Origin: an uncultured Lachnospiraceae bacterium
GTDB lineage: Bacteria > Bacillota > Clostridia > Lachnospirales > Lachnospiraceae
Assembly: GCA_910579685.1 (NCBI GenBank)
Contig: CAJTVN010000036.1
Location: forward strand, 1-42,837
Direction: 5' to 3'
DNA: 42,837 nt
Part shown: in pieces, positions 30,821-40,000 of the stretch
Layout: the number at the start of each line of letters is the position of its first letter
Position numbering within the stretch: position 1 is the first letter of the stretch
Notes under the pieces: model-generated
The model's input: the letters and a program-made list of their open reading frames with translations, nothing else
Told to the model about the DNA's origin: nothing
The model's database searches: none
Made by a program: the position numbers and the translations under genes

Positions 30821-32047
30821 TCAAATCACCACCCGAAAAAGAATTCTTCCCTCTTCCCGCTTCTGCGCCGTGATTTTTCCCCCATGCGCCTGTGCCACCG
30901 CCCGGGCAATGGAAAGCCCGATTCCGAAGCCGCCCGTGTGGGATGACCTGGAATCATCCGGACGGTAAAATCGGTCAAACAGCCTTTCCAGATCCGGGAT
31001 CTCCTGCTGCCCGCAGGTATTTGACACTTCCATATAAATCCGGCCCCGTTTCCCATAGATATCCATACGAATTTCGCCCCCCGGTCCGGAATACCTCAGC
31101 GCATTGTCCAGAAGAATGGACAGCATCCTCTGGATCATATTCCGATCCCCAGTAAGCTCCAGATGATCTTCAATCTGCTGGCTGCAGCTTTTTCCCTCTG
31201 CTTTTGCGCGGACGGAAAAGGGCTCCGCAATCTCCCAGGCCGCATCACTGAGCGAAAACAATGCTTTTTCCGGAAGAGGCTCCTCCTCATCCAGGCGGGA
31301 AAGCGTCACCAGCTCGCCTACAAGTTTTGCAAGACGGGCGGACTGCTTCCTGATATTGGCAATCCACTCGTCATCCCCATGCTCCATAGCCGCAATATCC
31401 GCACTGGTGGCAATGGATGTGAGCGGCGTTTTCAATTCATGCCCGGCATCCGTGATAAACCGCTTCTGCCTCTCGATATTTCTGATATAAGGCCGTATGG
31501 CCCTTCCCGAGAAGACGACCACCAGGGCAAAAACAGCAAGGAGACTTGCGATTCCTATAATAACGGTAGCCGCCAAAAGCGAGCGCCCGGCCTGTATATC
31601 CTCAAAGATATTGAGAAAAACCACGCTGATTCCGTCCTGATCCGGCTTCACCAGATATCGGTAATCTTCATGGTATCCTCTCTCCCGTCCCTTCGACAGG
31701 ATCTTCTCCGTATATTCTCTTGCTGTATTCTCATCAACAGAGGAAATATGGTCTCTCGTGACCAGCACAATCTTCCCCGACGTGTCACAGTGGACCGCAA
31801 AAAATCGGATGGTAAATTCGGCCTCTGGCCCCCTGGCCCAGGGCATGTCGGAGATCGGCGGCCTCCGGCGCTCCGGATGCGAAGCCTTCATCCGCTCATA
31901 TTCACAGATCCCGTTCAGCATATCGTCCTGTCTTACTCTTACCTGATGGTAATTGGCAACGTTGATCCCCACCGCCAGAATCAGCATGACCGTTGCGAAT
32001 GAAATCATGGCGGCCAGAATAAACCGCCGCTGCATTTTCCTCAACAC
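30821..32047 (-). CDS. Sensor histidine kinase
   Basis: A 408-residue membrane kinase with two spans (about residues 10-32 and 158-180) enclosing an extracytoplasmic sensor of about 125 residues. The dimerisation helix has the phosphorylated His203 in TDAGHELKTPLTS. The ATP-binding domain shows the N box with Asn315 (LLDNALRYS) and the G box GFGIGLSIA (373-381). It phosphorylates the response regulator whose gene overlaps its start by 7 bases. The signal is unknown. Its position after the CotH/DUF4956/VTC genes suggests control of that envelope system. Confidence 0.93.
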   Translation of the reverse strand: MLRKMQRRFILAAMISFATVMLILAVGINVANYHQVRVRQDDMLNGICEYERMKASHPERRRPPISDMPWARGPEAEFTIRFFAVHCDTSGKIVLVTRDHISSVDENTAREYTEKILSKGRERGYHEDYRYLVKPDQDGISVVFLNIFEDIQAGRSLLAATVIIGIASLLAVFALVVVFSGRAIRPYIRNIERQKRFITDAGHELKTPLTSIATSADIAAMEHGDDEWIANIRKQSARLAKLVGELVTLSRLDEEEPLPEKALFSLSDAAWEIAEPFSVRAKAEGKSCSQQIEDHLELTGDRNMIQRMLSILLDNALRYSGPGGEIRMDIYGKRGRIYMEVSNTCGQQEIPDLERLFDRFYRPDDSRSSHTGGFGIGLSIARAVAQAHGGKITAQKREEGRILFRVVI

Positions 32048-32718
32048 GGCATCTCCTCCAATGAGTATCCAACTCCCCGCACAGTCCTGATCTCAACGTC
32101 AGCATTCAGGCCCTTCAGCTTTCTGCGCAAAAAGCCAATATAAGTCCAGACAACATCTGCCTCCGTCTCACAGTCGCACCCCCATACCTTATCCACCAGA
32201 TGATCCGTGGAAAAAACATGATGAGGATTTCGGAAAAAGAGCTCCACAAGCTGAAATTCCTTGTTGTTCAGCCGTACCGACTCCCCGGCACAGGAAAGCT
32301 CATAGCGGCCGCAGTCAAGCCGTACCCCGCCAAAGGACAGGACGCTGCCGCTGTACCCCGCATTTCTGCGCACCAGAGCCCTGACCCTTGCCACAAACTC
32401 CCGACTGGCAAAGGGCTTTGGCAGGTAGTCATCCGCACCCGCCTCCAGCCCAGCCACCCTGTCTTCAATCTCCGCTTTGGCAGTGAGCATCATGACAGGA
32501 ACTGAGGCTCCCTCTTCTCTCAATCGGACAAGTACATCCAGACCGCTCATTTTCGGCATCATAATATCCAGCACCACCGCATCATAAACAGCTCCATGAA
32601 AGTAGTCCAGCGCATCCAAACCATTGTGAACCACGTCCACGGAAAATTTACTTTTCTCCAGCAAAAATTTCAGGCCCCTGGCAAGCTCAACCTCGTCCTC
32701 GGCAATCAGAATGCGCAT
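32041..32718 (-). CDS. OmpR-family response regulator
   Basis: A 225-residue two-domain regulator. The receiver domain (1-115) has the acidic pocket (Glu7, Asp8), the phosphorylated Asp51 in VVLDIMMP and the conserved Lys101 in YLPKPF. A winged-helix DNA-binding domain follows (about 125-222, ending RTVRGVGYSLEE). I start at 32718 (MRILIAEDE), where receiver domains begin and GGAGAGGA lies upstream; the frame is open upstream but crosses a long inverted repeat. It works with the kinase encoded downstream. Confidence 0.95.
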   Translation of the reverse strand: MRILIAEDEVELARGLKFLLEKSKFSVDVVHNGLDALDYFHGAVYDAVVLDIMMPKMSGLDVLVRLREEGASVPVMMLTAKAEIEDRVAGLEAGADDYLPKPFASREFVARVRALVRRNAGYSGSVLSFGGVRLDCGRYELSCAGESVRLNNKEFQLVELFFRNPHHVFSTDHLVDKVWGCDCETEADVVWTYIGFLRRKLKGLNADVEIRTVRGVGYSLEEMPC

Positions 32719-32742
32719 ATCGTTCTCCTCTCCCTTCTTCCG

Positions 32743-32817
32743 CAGAATTTTCAGGATACGGGTGTCAGAAGCCCCGGCTGCGCAGTGCGTCTGACACCCG
32801 TATCCTGACAGAATTTT
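32743..32817. repeat. 19-bp perfect inverted repeat flanked by 9-base direct repeats
   Basis: TCAGGATACGGGTGTCAGA (32751-32769) pairs perfectly with TCTGACACCCGTATCCTGA (32790-32808) around a 20-base GC-rich loop. CAGAATTTT stands on both sides (32743-32751 and 32809-32817). The layout resembles a small mobile element (MITE or REP-like) with a target duplication, or a terminator for cotH lacking a clean T tract. The right copy of the direct repeat overlaps the cotH stop codon by one or two bases. Confidence 0.8.
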
Positions 32818-34591
32818 ATCTGCAGGGTTTTCTTCTATCATACTTCGCAAACAGGAACGTTGCAAGAAGGACCGTGACGAGCAGGGCCGCTGCGGCAAAC
32901 AGCTCTGCCGGCTGCGGCAGCCCTTCGGAAGGCATCCCTTCGGAAGGCATCCCGCCCTCCCGCCCCGGCATTCCCTCCGGAGGCATTCCGCCCTCCTGTC
33001 CCGGTATTCCCTCCGGATCTGGCCTTTCCCCTTTGGGAGGCTGTATCTGCGCATCTGGCAGCTCTCCCTCTATTTGTGCCCACGCCATAGCCGGAACCGC
33101 ATCCATCTCTCCTTCCGGAAAACCGTTATCCGGAAACTCCTCCCTGCCTCGTCCCGGTCCGCCGCCGGAGGGGCCGCCGCCCATAGACATGGTTCCCATA
33201 ATCGATACATCAATCCCGGCGGCCGCAAGGAGTGCGCCGTCATTCTCTTTTTGCCCTTCCACGGTAGAAGGAATCGTACCGTCAAGCTGTCCCAGCACAC
33301 TCTCACTCCGGAGCATCACCGTCTCATACAGCATATCTGCCGCTGCCTCATACTCCTCATAGGAGTACATGGCATTGGGATCCTCTCTCACCAGCTCGTC
33401 AATCTGGCTTCGTATGCGCCTGAATGTCTCTTCAAATCCCCCTCCGAAAACATATTCCTCCACAAGCTGCCTGTAGTATGTATGATATCTCTCCAGATAT
33501 ACTTCATTCTCAAGCAGAGCGTCAAAGAACTGCGTGCCGGAAAAAGGCGTGTCAACAGGATCGTTGATCATGTCAATGGCGCTGTCCTGTTTTCCCATAC
33601 CCATGCCGCCAAAGGCCAGATTGTAATCCCAAGGCAGAATATTCAGCCGCCCGTCATGTTCATACAGATAATAATTATGCGCCATGGAGCCGCTCAGACT
33701 GTCCTCGTTCACCGAAAAAGAATGAACCGCCATATATTTGAGAATATTGTCAACATCCAGGTAATCCTCCAGATTTTTGCCCTGGCTGATATTCCGCAGT
33801 GCAGTCACCACTCTGCGGTGATCCGCATCCGAGCCTTCGGTCACTTCCCCCTCCCAGATCGTGGTATAGCTCTCCAGTTCTTCATCCACATAATTCAGGT
33901 CCGCACCGCCGCCTCCCGGGCCGCCTCTGCCGCTGGAGCGTCCTCCCTTTCCCCTGCCCATGTCCATTCCCTCAGGCTTATACAGATTACCCTTTTCCAC
34001 ACCATAATTGCGAAGCGCAAAGCTGTCCTCCACAGCCTCCAGCGCCAGATAGACCCCCCAGTAATCCCCGTTCACGGAGATTTTCGCATAGTTATAAAGG
34101 GACGCATCCACGTCAAGATACCTGTACATGTCATAGACAACGGCTTCCTTACTGTTCGTGGCATCCGCATAATTATTGTTGAGAACCAGCTTATCCAGCC
34201 CCTGACAGGTCTGCCCCTCCACATATCGGTCAAATTCCAGTTTAAAGCTGTAACGGTCATTGTCCGGATCCATTGCTATGGCCGAGAGACTGGTGTTGCC
34301 CTTCGGTCGTATTCCCACATTATAATATGCAGTACCGTTAACCGCCACGTCACACGTATAATACGTCTCGCTCATGGCGTTTTGCAGCATTTCCTCCCAG
34401 TCATTCTCCTCCATGACAATGTCTATCTCCATGATACTTTCCGTGTCAAAAAGCCCGGATTCATATTCCATTGCAAGGCCGGACGATGACACAGAGACCG
34501 CCTCCGGATGCGCCATGGCCAAAAGGCAGAGAAAAACGGCTGCCGCGGCGATCACTGCCGCAATCTTATCTAACTGTCTGTCTGCGATCAT
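32816..34591 (-). CDS. CotH kinase family protein, secreted and membrane-anchored
   Basis: A 591-residue protein with an N-terminal membrane segment (about residues 8-30), a large extracytoplasmic CotH kinase domain (about 50-460) and a C-terminal span (about 560-580) followed by a basic tail. CotH-like features include VGIRPKGNTS, NNNYADATNSKEAVVYDMYRY, the NEDSLSGSMAHNYYLYEHD stretch and the metal-binding ILPWDYNLAFGG. CotH in Bacillus spore coats is an atypical protein kinase. A Gly-rich insert (near 245) and a Pro/Gly/Glu-rich repeat region (about 500-560, EGMP-type units) are unusual. I start at 34591 behind GGAGG. It is encoded with DUF4956 and VTC genes. Confidence 0.88.
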   Translation of the reverse strand: MIADRQLDKIAAVIAAAAVFLCLLAMAHPEAVSVSSSGLAMEYESGLFDTESIMEIDIVMEENDWEEMLQNAMSETYYTCDVAVNGTAYYNVGIRPKGNTSLSAIAMDPDNDRYSFKLEFDRYVEGQTCQGLDKLVLNNNYADATNSKEAVVYDMYRYLDVDASLYNYAKISVNGDYWGVYLALEAVEDSFALRNYGVEKGNLYKPEGMDMGRGKGGRSSGRGGPGGGGADLNYVDEELESYTTIWEGEVTEGSDADHRRVVTALRNISQGKNLEDYLDVDNILKYMAVHSFSVNEDSLSGSMAHNYYLYEHDGRLNILPWDYNLAFGGMGMGKQDSAIDMINDPVDTPFSGTQFFDALLENEVYLERYHTYYRQLVEEYVFGGGFEETFRRIRSQIDELVREDPNAMYSYEEYEAAADMLYETVMLRSESVLGQLDGTIPSTVEGQKENDGALLAAAGIDVSIMGTMSMGGGPSGGGPGRGREEFPDNGFPEGEMDAVPAMAWAQIEGELPDAQIQPPKGERPDPEGIPGQEGGMPPEGMPGREGGMPSEGMPSEGLPQPAELFAAAALLVTVLLATFLFAKYDRRKPCR

Positions 34592-34681
34592 TCCTATACC
34601 TCCGCATATTGCAAGCCCCGCTTGCGATACTGCTCCCATAAAGAGTTTGGAAGTCCACTTCCAAAATTTACCTCCCGTCCC

Positions 34682-35353
34682 TCAGGACATGTAATCTCCG
34701 TTATAACTCACCAGCACGGCGTTTTCCACACCGACGATCTCGCAAAGCCGGTTTACAAAGGAGGTTGCCGCATCCTTCATCCTCAGCTCCGCCGTCAGCT
34801 CGATTCCGTCTCTGTTCACTGTCTTGGATTTGACAATGTATTTATTCACACTGCCGCCAAGTAAGGCTAACGCTTTTTCCTCCGCCTCCTCGTCCCTGCA
34901 TGAGAGCACAATAATATAGGGATTCTCATGTGTCTTTCTGTTTGCAAAAATAAGGAGAATCAGTCCGATCACCACCGAGCCGATCACCGCCAGGGGTATC
35001 ATACCCGCACCGATCACAATTCCCACCGCCAGAGACCAGAACAGATAAACGATCTCCACAGGCTCCTTAATTGCCGCACGGAAACGCACAATAGAGAGTG
35101 CGCCCACCATTCCAAGAGACAGTACGACATTAGAGGTGACCGCCATAATTACAAGAGTGGTCACAAGAGCCAGCCCCGGCAGAGTCAGCGCAAAGCCCGT
35201 GGAATACATGATCCCGGAAAAGGTCTTTTTATAGACAATAAAAATGAACAGTCCCAGAGCCAGGGCAAACAGTAGGCCGATCAACGTATCCACAATGGAA
35301 AACTCCGCAATATTGTTAAGAAAGCTTGATTTGAAAATATCGTTAAAAGTCAT
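34682..35353 (-). CDS. DUF4956 membrane protein
   Basis: A 223-residue protein with four membrane spans in the first 140 residues and a soluble C-terminal domain (about 145-223) with a ferredoxin-like pattern. The DUF4956 hallmark LGMVGALSIVRFRAAIKEP lies near residues 81-100. Such proteins are almost always encoded beside VTC-domain and CotH proteins, as here, but their role is unknown; a channel or membrane partner for a polyphosphate-like polymerase is one idea. Confidence 0.88.
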   Translation of the reverse strand: MTFNDIFKSSFLNNIAEFSIVDTLIGLLFALALGLFIFIVYKKTFSGIMYSTGFALTLPGLALVTTLVIMAVTSNVVLSLGMVGALSIVRFRAAIKEPVEIVYLFWSLAVGIVIGAGMIPLAVIGSVVIGLILLIFANRKTHENPYIIVLSCRDEEAEEKALALLGGSVNKYIVKSKTVNRDGIELTAELRMKDAATSFVNRLCEIVGVENAVLVSYNGDYMS

Positions 35354-35414
35354 TTTTTCTCTCCTTAATGTCAGTTTTTATTGATGCTTGATATGTCCGG
35401 GCTTTTACATCCGT

Positions 35415-36122
35415 CTATCCAAATCTGCGGCATGCGCCGTATTTCGAAAAGGCGCTCCGGCGGCATCCCACTGTCTGGATTAAATCCAAAATAATATCCG
35501 GCAGGTATTCGTCATACTTCACCTCCATAACCATTTTTCCCGCATCCGCATCCTCATCCACAGGCACATCCGCAGGGCTCCCCTCCAGAAAATGCGGATG
35601 GAAAAGCGTACTGCGGATATCAAAATCAAAGGTGACTCTCACATTTCCGGCCCGGTAAACATAGGGCTCCCGTATATAGGAAACCAGCACACGGGGCCGG
35701 AGCTGTTCATCTTTCCTCTTGCGATACAGTTCTCTCACAAGCTCCCGGTCACTGTCCCTCATCCAGGCGGTATCCCCCGCAAGGAGCCTTCGGCATTCCT
35801 CCTCCGTAATCCTGGCATCCAGCTTTTGGCACAGATTGTTTACCTTCCGCTTCTTTTCCAGAAGAATAAAAGAAAGGTCATCATTATAATAGCGGATGCG
35901 AAACTTCTCACGTCTGGCTATCCCGCTGACCTTTTCCCGCAGCGCCTTATCCCTGTAATTGTCAAAATAAATACTGCGGATCAGATACCGCCCGTCACCG
36001 CCCACATTTCCGTCTCTGTCCATGACATGTGAAAGCCGTGAACGCAGCGAGAAGTAATCCGCATATCCGATCAGATATTTCAGCTCGTGCCGGAACCTTT
36101 CCTTTTCCATGACAGTGTCCAT
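35415..36122 (-). CDS. VTC-domain protein (putative polyphosphate polymerase-like)
   Basis: A soluble VTC (triphosphate-tunnel) domain protein of about 235 residues. The tunnel is lined by basic and acidic residues on alternating strands: RHELKYLI at the start, RSIYFDNYRDKALREK, KFRIRYYND, LEKKRKVNN, RPRVLVSYIREPY, and the closing VMEVKYDEYLP. In yeast the VTC4 domain makes polyphosphate from ATP; bacterial members lack the transmembrane part, which DUF4956 may supply. The start is uncertain: the ATG at 36122 (MDTVMEKERF) has a weak GGGG site and 36110 or further upstream is possible. It heads the operon with DUF4956, CotH and probably the two-component genes. Confidence 0.85.
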   Translation of the reverse strand: MDTVMEKERFRHELKYLIGYADYFSLRSRLSHVMDRDGNVGGDGRYLIRSIYFDNYRDKALREKVSGIARREKFRIRYYNDDLSFILLEKKRKVNNLCQKLDARITEEECRRLLAGDTAWMRDSDRELVRELYRKRKDEQLRPRVLVSYIREPYVYRAGNVRVTFDFDIRSTLFHPHFLEGSPADVPVDEDADAGKMVMEVKYDEYLPDIILDLIQTVGCRRSAFSKYGACRRFG

Positions 36123-36247
36123 ATTTTCACAGCAGCCCCTTTCCATAAAGTCTGAACAGAGTATACAGGGGACAGTTAAAATGAGCCTGAAAAAATATGT
36201 TAAGTTTTTGTGGATTCTTCGCAGCGACAAGGTCTTCCCTAAGAAAC

Positions 36248-36285
36248 AAAAAACTCAGACAAGACATATTTCCGTCTCGTCTGAG
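36248..36285 (-). terminator. Terminator after the GNAT gene
   Basis: A 12-bp stem with one mismatch (36254-36265 with 36274-36285, CTCAGAC arms) and an 8-base loop is followed on the minus strand by TTTTTT. It lies 45 bases past the GNAT stop and separates that gene from the VTC operon. Confidence 0.85.
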
Positions 36286-36330
36286 CGTTACGATTAAATT
36301 GGATATGCGGCTTTCCTGCAAAATTTGTCG

Positions 36331-36861
36331 TCATTCTCCGGTCATGCAGCTCATCTCATGCCACTGCTCGCCGCCCCAGGAGGAATTTGCTATCCCCCTG
36401 TCACAAAATCCCATCCTTTTATACATTTCCACCTTAGCCTGCAGACAGGTAAGTATCAGGACTTCTCTGCCATTTTTTCTCTCCCGCATCCGATACTGGC
36501 CAACAAGTTCTCTCGCAAGACCCTGACCGCGGTATTCCGGCAGTACGTCCAGCCCGAGCAGCATGACGTTTTTGCCCTCCGGTTCATACAAATCGGCATC
36601 CGTGAAAAATTCGTCGCGGAAGGTTTCCTCGTTTGTTGACAGCCCGTTTAAAAATCCCGCAATTTTTCCGCTCTCTTTCTCTTCCGCCACCAGAAACAAT
36701 TCCGGCGCTTTCTCGATCCGTTCCCTCATATGTTCTTCCGAGCATGCTTCATTGGGCGGAAAACAAATCTGCTCAATCATAACCGCCTGATCGGTTTCCT
36801 CCGGGCGGATATTGCGGAATTCAAACTTTTGTGTAACGGATTCTCTGTTTTTCTGATTCAT
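36331..36861 (-). CDS. GNAT-family N-acetyltransferase
   Basis: A 176-residue acetyltransferase. The acetyl-CoA-binding signature is clear in LLGLDVLPEYRGQGLARELVGQY (about residues 101-123), and the WGGEQWHEMSC ending matches the AANAT-like group of bacterial GNATs. The acceptor substrate is unknown. I start at 36861 (MNQKNRES) behind GGAGG. It appears to be transcribed alone, between the VTC operon and hsdR, and ends in a strong terminator. Confidence 0.88.
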   Translation of the reverse strand: MNQKNRESVTQKFEFRNIRPEETDQAVMIEQICFPPNEACSEEHMRERIEKAPELFLVAEEKESGKIAGFLNGLSTNEETFRDEFFTDADLYEPEGKNVMLLGLDVLPEYRGQGLARELVGQYRMRERKNGREVLILTCLQAKVEMYKRMGFCDRGIANSSWGGEQWHEMSCMTGE

Positions 36862-36962
36862 AGTTGTCCTCCAAGTCCTTCTGGCAAAAATCTGTTTTGC
36901 CCATTTTCCCTCTTTTCTCAATACCCTTTCCCCCGCCTCCAGTTAATTTAAAATTTTTCCGA

Positions 36963-36999
36963 CTGTGCGGCAGACAGGGCCGGAACGCCAGCCGCACAG
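36963..36999 (-). terminator. Probable terminator of hsdR
   Basis: CTGTGCGGC (36963-36971) pairs with GCCGCACAG (36991-36999) around a 19-base loop, 25 bases after the hsdR stop on the minus strand. The T tract (interrupted by GGAAAAA) is imperfect. Confidence 0.5.
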
Positions 37000-37023
37000 C
37001 TGGAAATTTTCAATGTACGGATA

Positions 37024-40000
37024 TCAGGATGCCTCAATCCTGACCGCATTATCCCGAACCGTATTGATCGCTGACATGAGCGCCGTCCTGGTCTTGGCAT
37101 CAAATAATTTCAGGAAGCTTACAGGCTTGTCAAAGGGCGGTTTGGTCAGAAGAGAGACATTCTCCATGTAACCGTTCCGCTCAATATGATTGATGATCTT
37201 TTGGACAAAGGCAATCTGCTTCTGGTTCAGGGATTCATCATTGATAAATGCCGAAAATGCCTGCATGGCGGCATCATGGTCAAGCTTTGCGATCCTTCGA
37301 ATCAGCAGCCCGAAAGGCGTCTCCCCGAATTCGCGTTCATAGTCCTGCCTGCTTCCCAGCTCGCTGGTCAGAACCCGCTCTAATTCCTGATAATCACCGT
37401 CCGTCAGGGGAATATTATGTGTCAGCTTATGAATTGCCAGTGTATCCCCATTTTCATTCACATACCGGTTTACCTTTGCTCTGTAATCCTCAAAATCATA
37501 GGCGGCATCCAGCAGAGCACCCTCCTTACGGTCAATCACAGGATCCGTGAGCCTGGTCACGATATGCTTCTCCCTATCGCCGCTCTCCTCCAAAAACTTG
37601 ATCAGCTCCCGCAGTTCTCTGCGCACTTTCTCAAGCAGGAGAAGATCGTTGGCCTTCCAGAAAGCATCGCACTGAATCTCCCGGATCAGGGGCAGCTTCT
37701 CCCTGACCTGGGGAATACTGATCTTTTGTTCCAAAAGAGAGGCCATTTCGCAGAGCTGTTTTCTCGCATATCGAAACGCCGGCATCTGCTCCGCATGGGC
37801 AAGCATCAGCCCGTACATAAAATTGTCAAACCGCTTTGCAAATTCATCCGTATCCTTCAGATAAACGAGGGGCGCAAGCTGCGAGAGAAGCTCGCCCCTA
37901 TCGCTCTCACTGATAAAGACGAACGCTTCCGGCTTCCTGTATTTTTCCACATACTCCATTCGAAGCTTTACCGTAATCAGATCCGGCCGTAACTCCGAGA
38001 TCCGGTCCTGACAAGCCCCCGCAATCTCGCTGCGCCAGGCCTGGTAATCGTCCCCGGCAAAAGCGCTCTCCTGCAGCGCCATAATCAGCCGGATCTGCTT
38101 CCCAAAAATATTTTCCGACAAGGTCTTAGTATCCCTGCTCTCATAGCCTTCCTTGTGTTCCCGGAAAAATTCAAAGTTTCCGCAATAATCAAAGATCAGG
38201 AAACGGCGCTTGTCCGTGTATTCCCCGTCAATCTGATCCAGGCAGGACAGGCCCTTGCACAGCCGGGTGCCTCTCCCGATCATCTGCCAGAATTTCGCCT
38301 TGGAACGCACCTTTTTGAAAAATACCAGATTGACCGCCTCCGGCACGTCAATTCCCGTATCCATCATATCCACCGACACCACAATGTGCGGCTCCCTCTC
38401 CGGCATCTTGAAATCGTCAATGACCGTCTGTGCATATGCGTCGTCGCAGATCACGCGCTGGGCAAAGGTTCCGCAGTACTGCGGGTACAGCTTATTAAAA
38501 CGCTCCAGAATAAACTCCGCATGACGCTTATTCTGGGCAAAAATAATGGTCTTCCCAAGGCGGTCGCCACCCGCCACGCGGATCCCCCGCTCCATGAGAT
38601 CCTGAAGTACAAGATCCACCGTGGTCTCGTTAAATACAAACCGGTTAAGCTTTTCCGAGGGAATAAATTCGGGCATCAGCCCGTCCTCAAGAAAATCATC
38701 CTCATACCGTTCCTTATCTTCCCGGGAAAGATCATCGTAGGTAATCCCCTCCTCGAGAAATTTCGTCCTGACCTCATAATTGTAGTAAGGCACCAGCACA
38801 TGATCCTGATACACCGCTGTCTCATAATCGTAGGCATAGGTAGGGACTCCATGCTCCATCTCAAAGAAGTCATATGTATTCCGGTCCACGTCCGTCTTGG
38901 GAGTTGCGGTCAGTCCCACCAGAATCGCATCGAAGTATTCGAAAATCGCCCGGTACTTTTTGAAAATACTGCGATGGCTCTCATCTATAATAATCAGGTC
39001 AAAATGCGTGGGCGTAAATAACCGCCGGCCATCCTTTGATCTCCCATCATCAAGGGCGTTCAGCATAGCCGGATAGGTGGAAAACACGATACGGGCCTGC
39101 CGGTCATCCTTGTTGGAGCAAAGATTGCAGAGCGACATATCCGGCAGATAATTCCTGAAGTCATCCCTGGCCTGCTTTACCAGAGCCGTGCGGTCCGCCA
39201 GGAACAGAACATTGGTCACGTATTTTCCCCGGCTTAAAACATCCGTAAGACTGGATGCGGTCCTTGTTTTTCCCGTCCCGGTTGCCATTACCAGCAGGTG
39301 CTTGCGAAATCCCTGGCTGATCTGTTCGCAGACCGCCCGGATGGCTTCCTTCTGGTAATAGCGATCCGTAATTTTGTCATCTATGGGGACACTCATCAGA
39401 TCCAGCCGCTGTGTCCTCCCATTCATGAGCTTCTGCAGATCCTCTTTGCTGAAAATCCGGCTGACTTTGCGCTGCGGGCTGGTTTGATCGTCCCAGAAAT
39501 AAGTCTCAAATCCGTTGGTGGTGAACATCATGGGACGGCGGTTGAATCTTCTTTCCAGACAGTCTGCGTACAGAAGCGCCTGTCTGCGCCCGGTATTGGG
39601 ATCCCTGCTGGTTCGTTTGGCCTCTACCAGTGCAAGGGGAAGGCCATCCTTGCCAAAAAGCACATAGTCCACGAATCCTGTCTGTCCCACGACTCCCGCC
39701 ATTCCATCCACGGGATATTCCTCCTGCACGTCGGCATCGGTTCCGGAGAACTTCCATCCCATTCCCTTCATATCCACGTCAATGTATGTTTTGCGGGTTT
39801 TGAACTCCGAAAGATCCTCCGCCTCAAAGGTACGCTCCTGCTTATGCTGCTCTTTTTGCGCCGTATATTGTGCGGACATCTGTTCAATCTGCCTGCGCAG
39901 CGCTTTGATCTGTGCCTCCTTCTCCCCCAGAAGGCTCTCCTGTTCCCTGATCTTCCTTGTATCCACGACAATCTTTTCCGTCGGGATCAGCGTCTCGTCA

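Noticed and set aside
33074..34489. Long plus-strand open frame (471 codons) opposite cotH
   Set aside because: It is antisense to a well-supported CotH protein, has no ribosome binding site and shows no domain; it arises from codon bias on the other strand.
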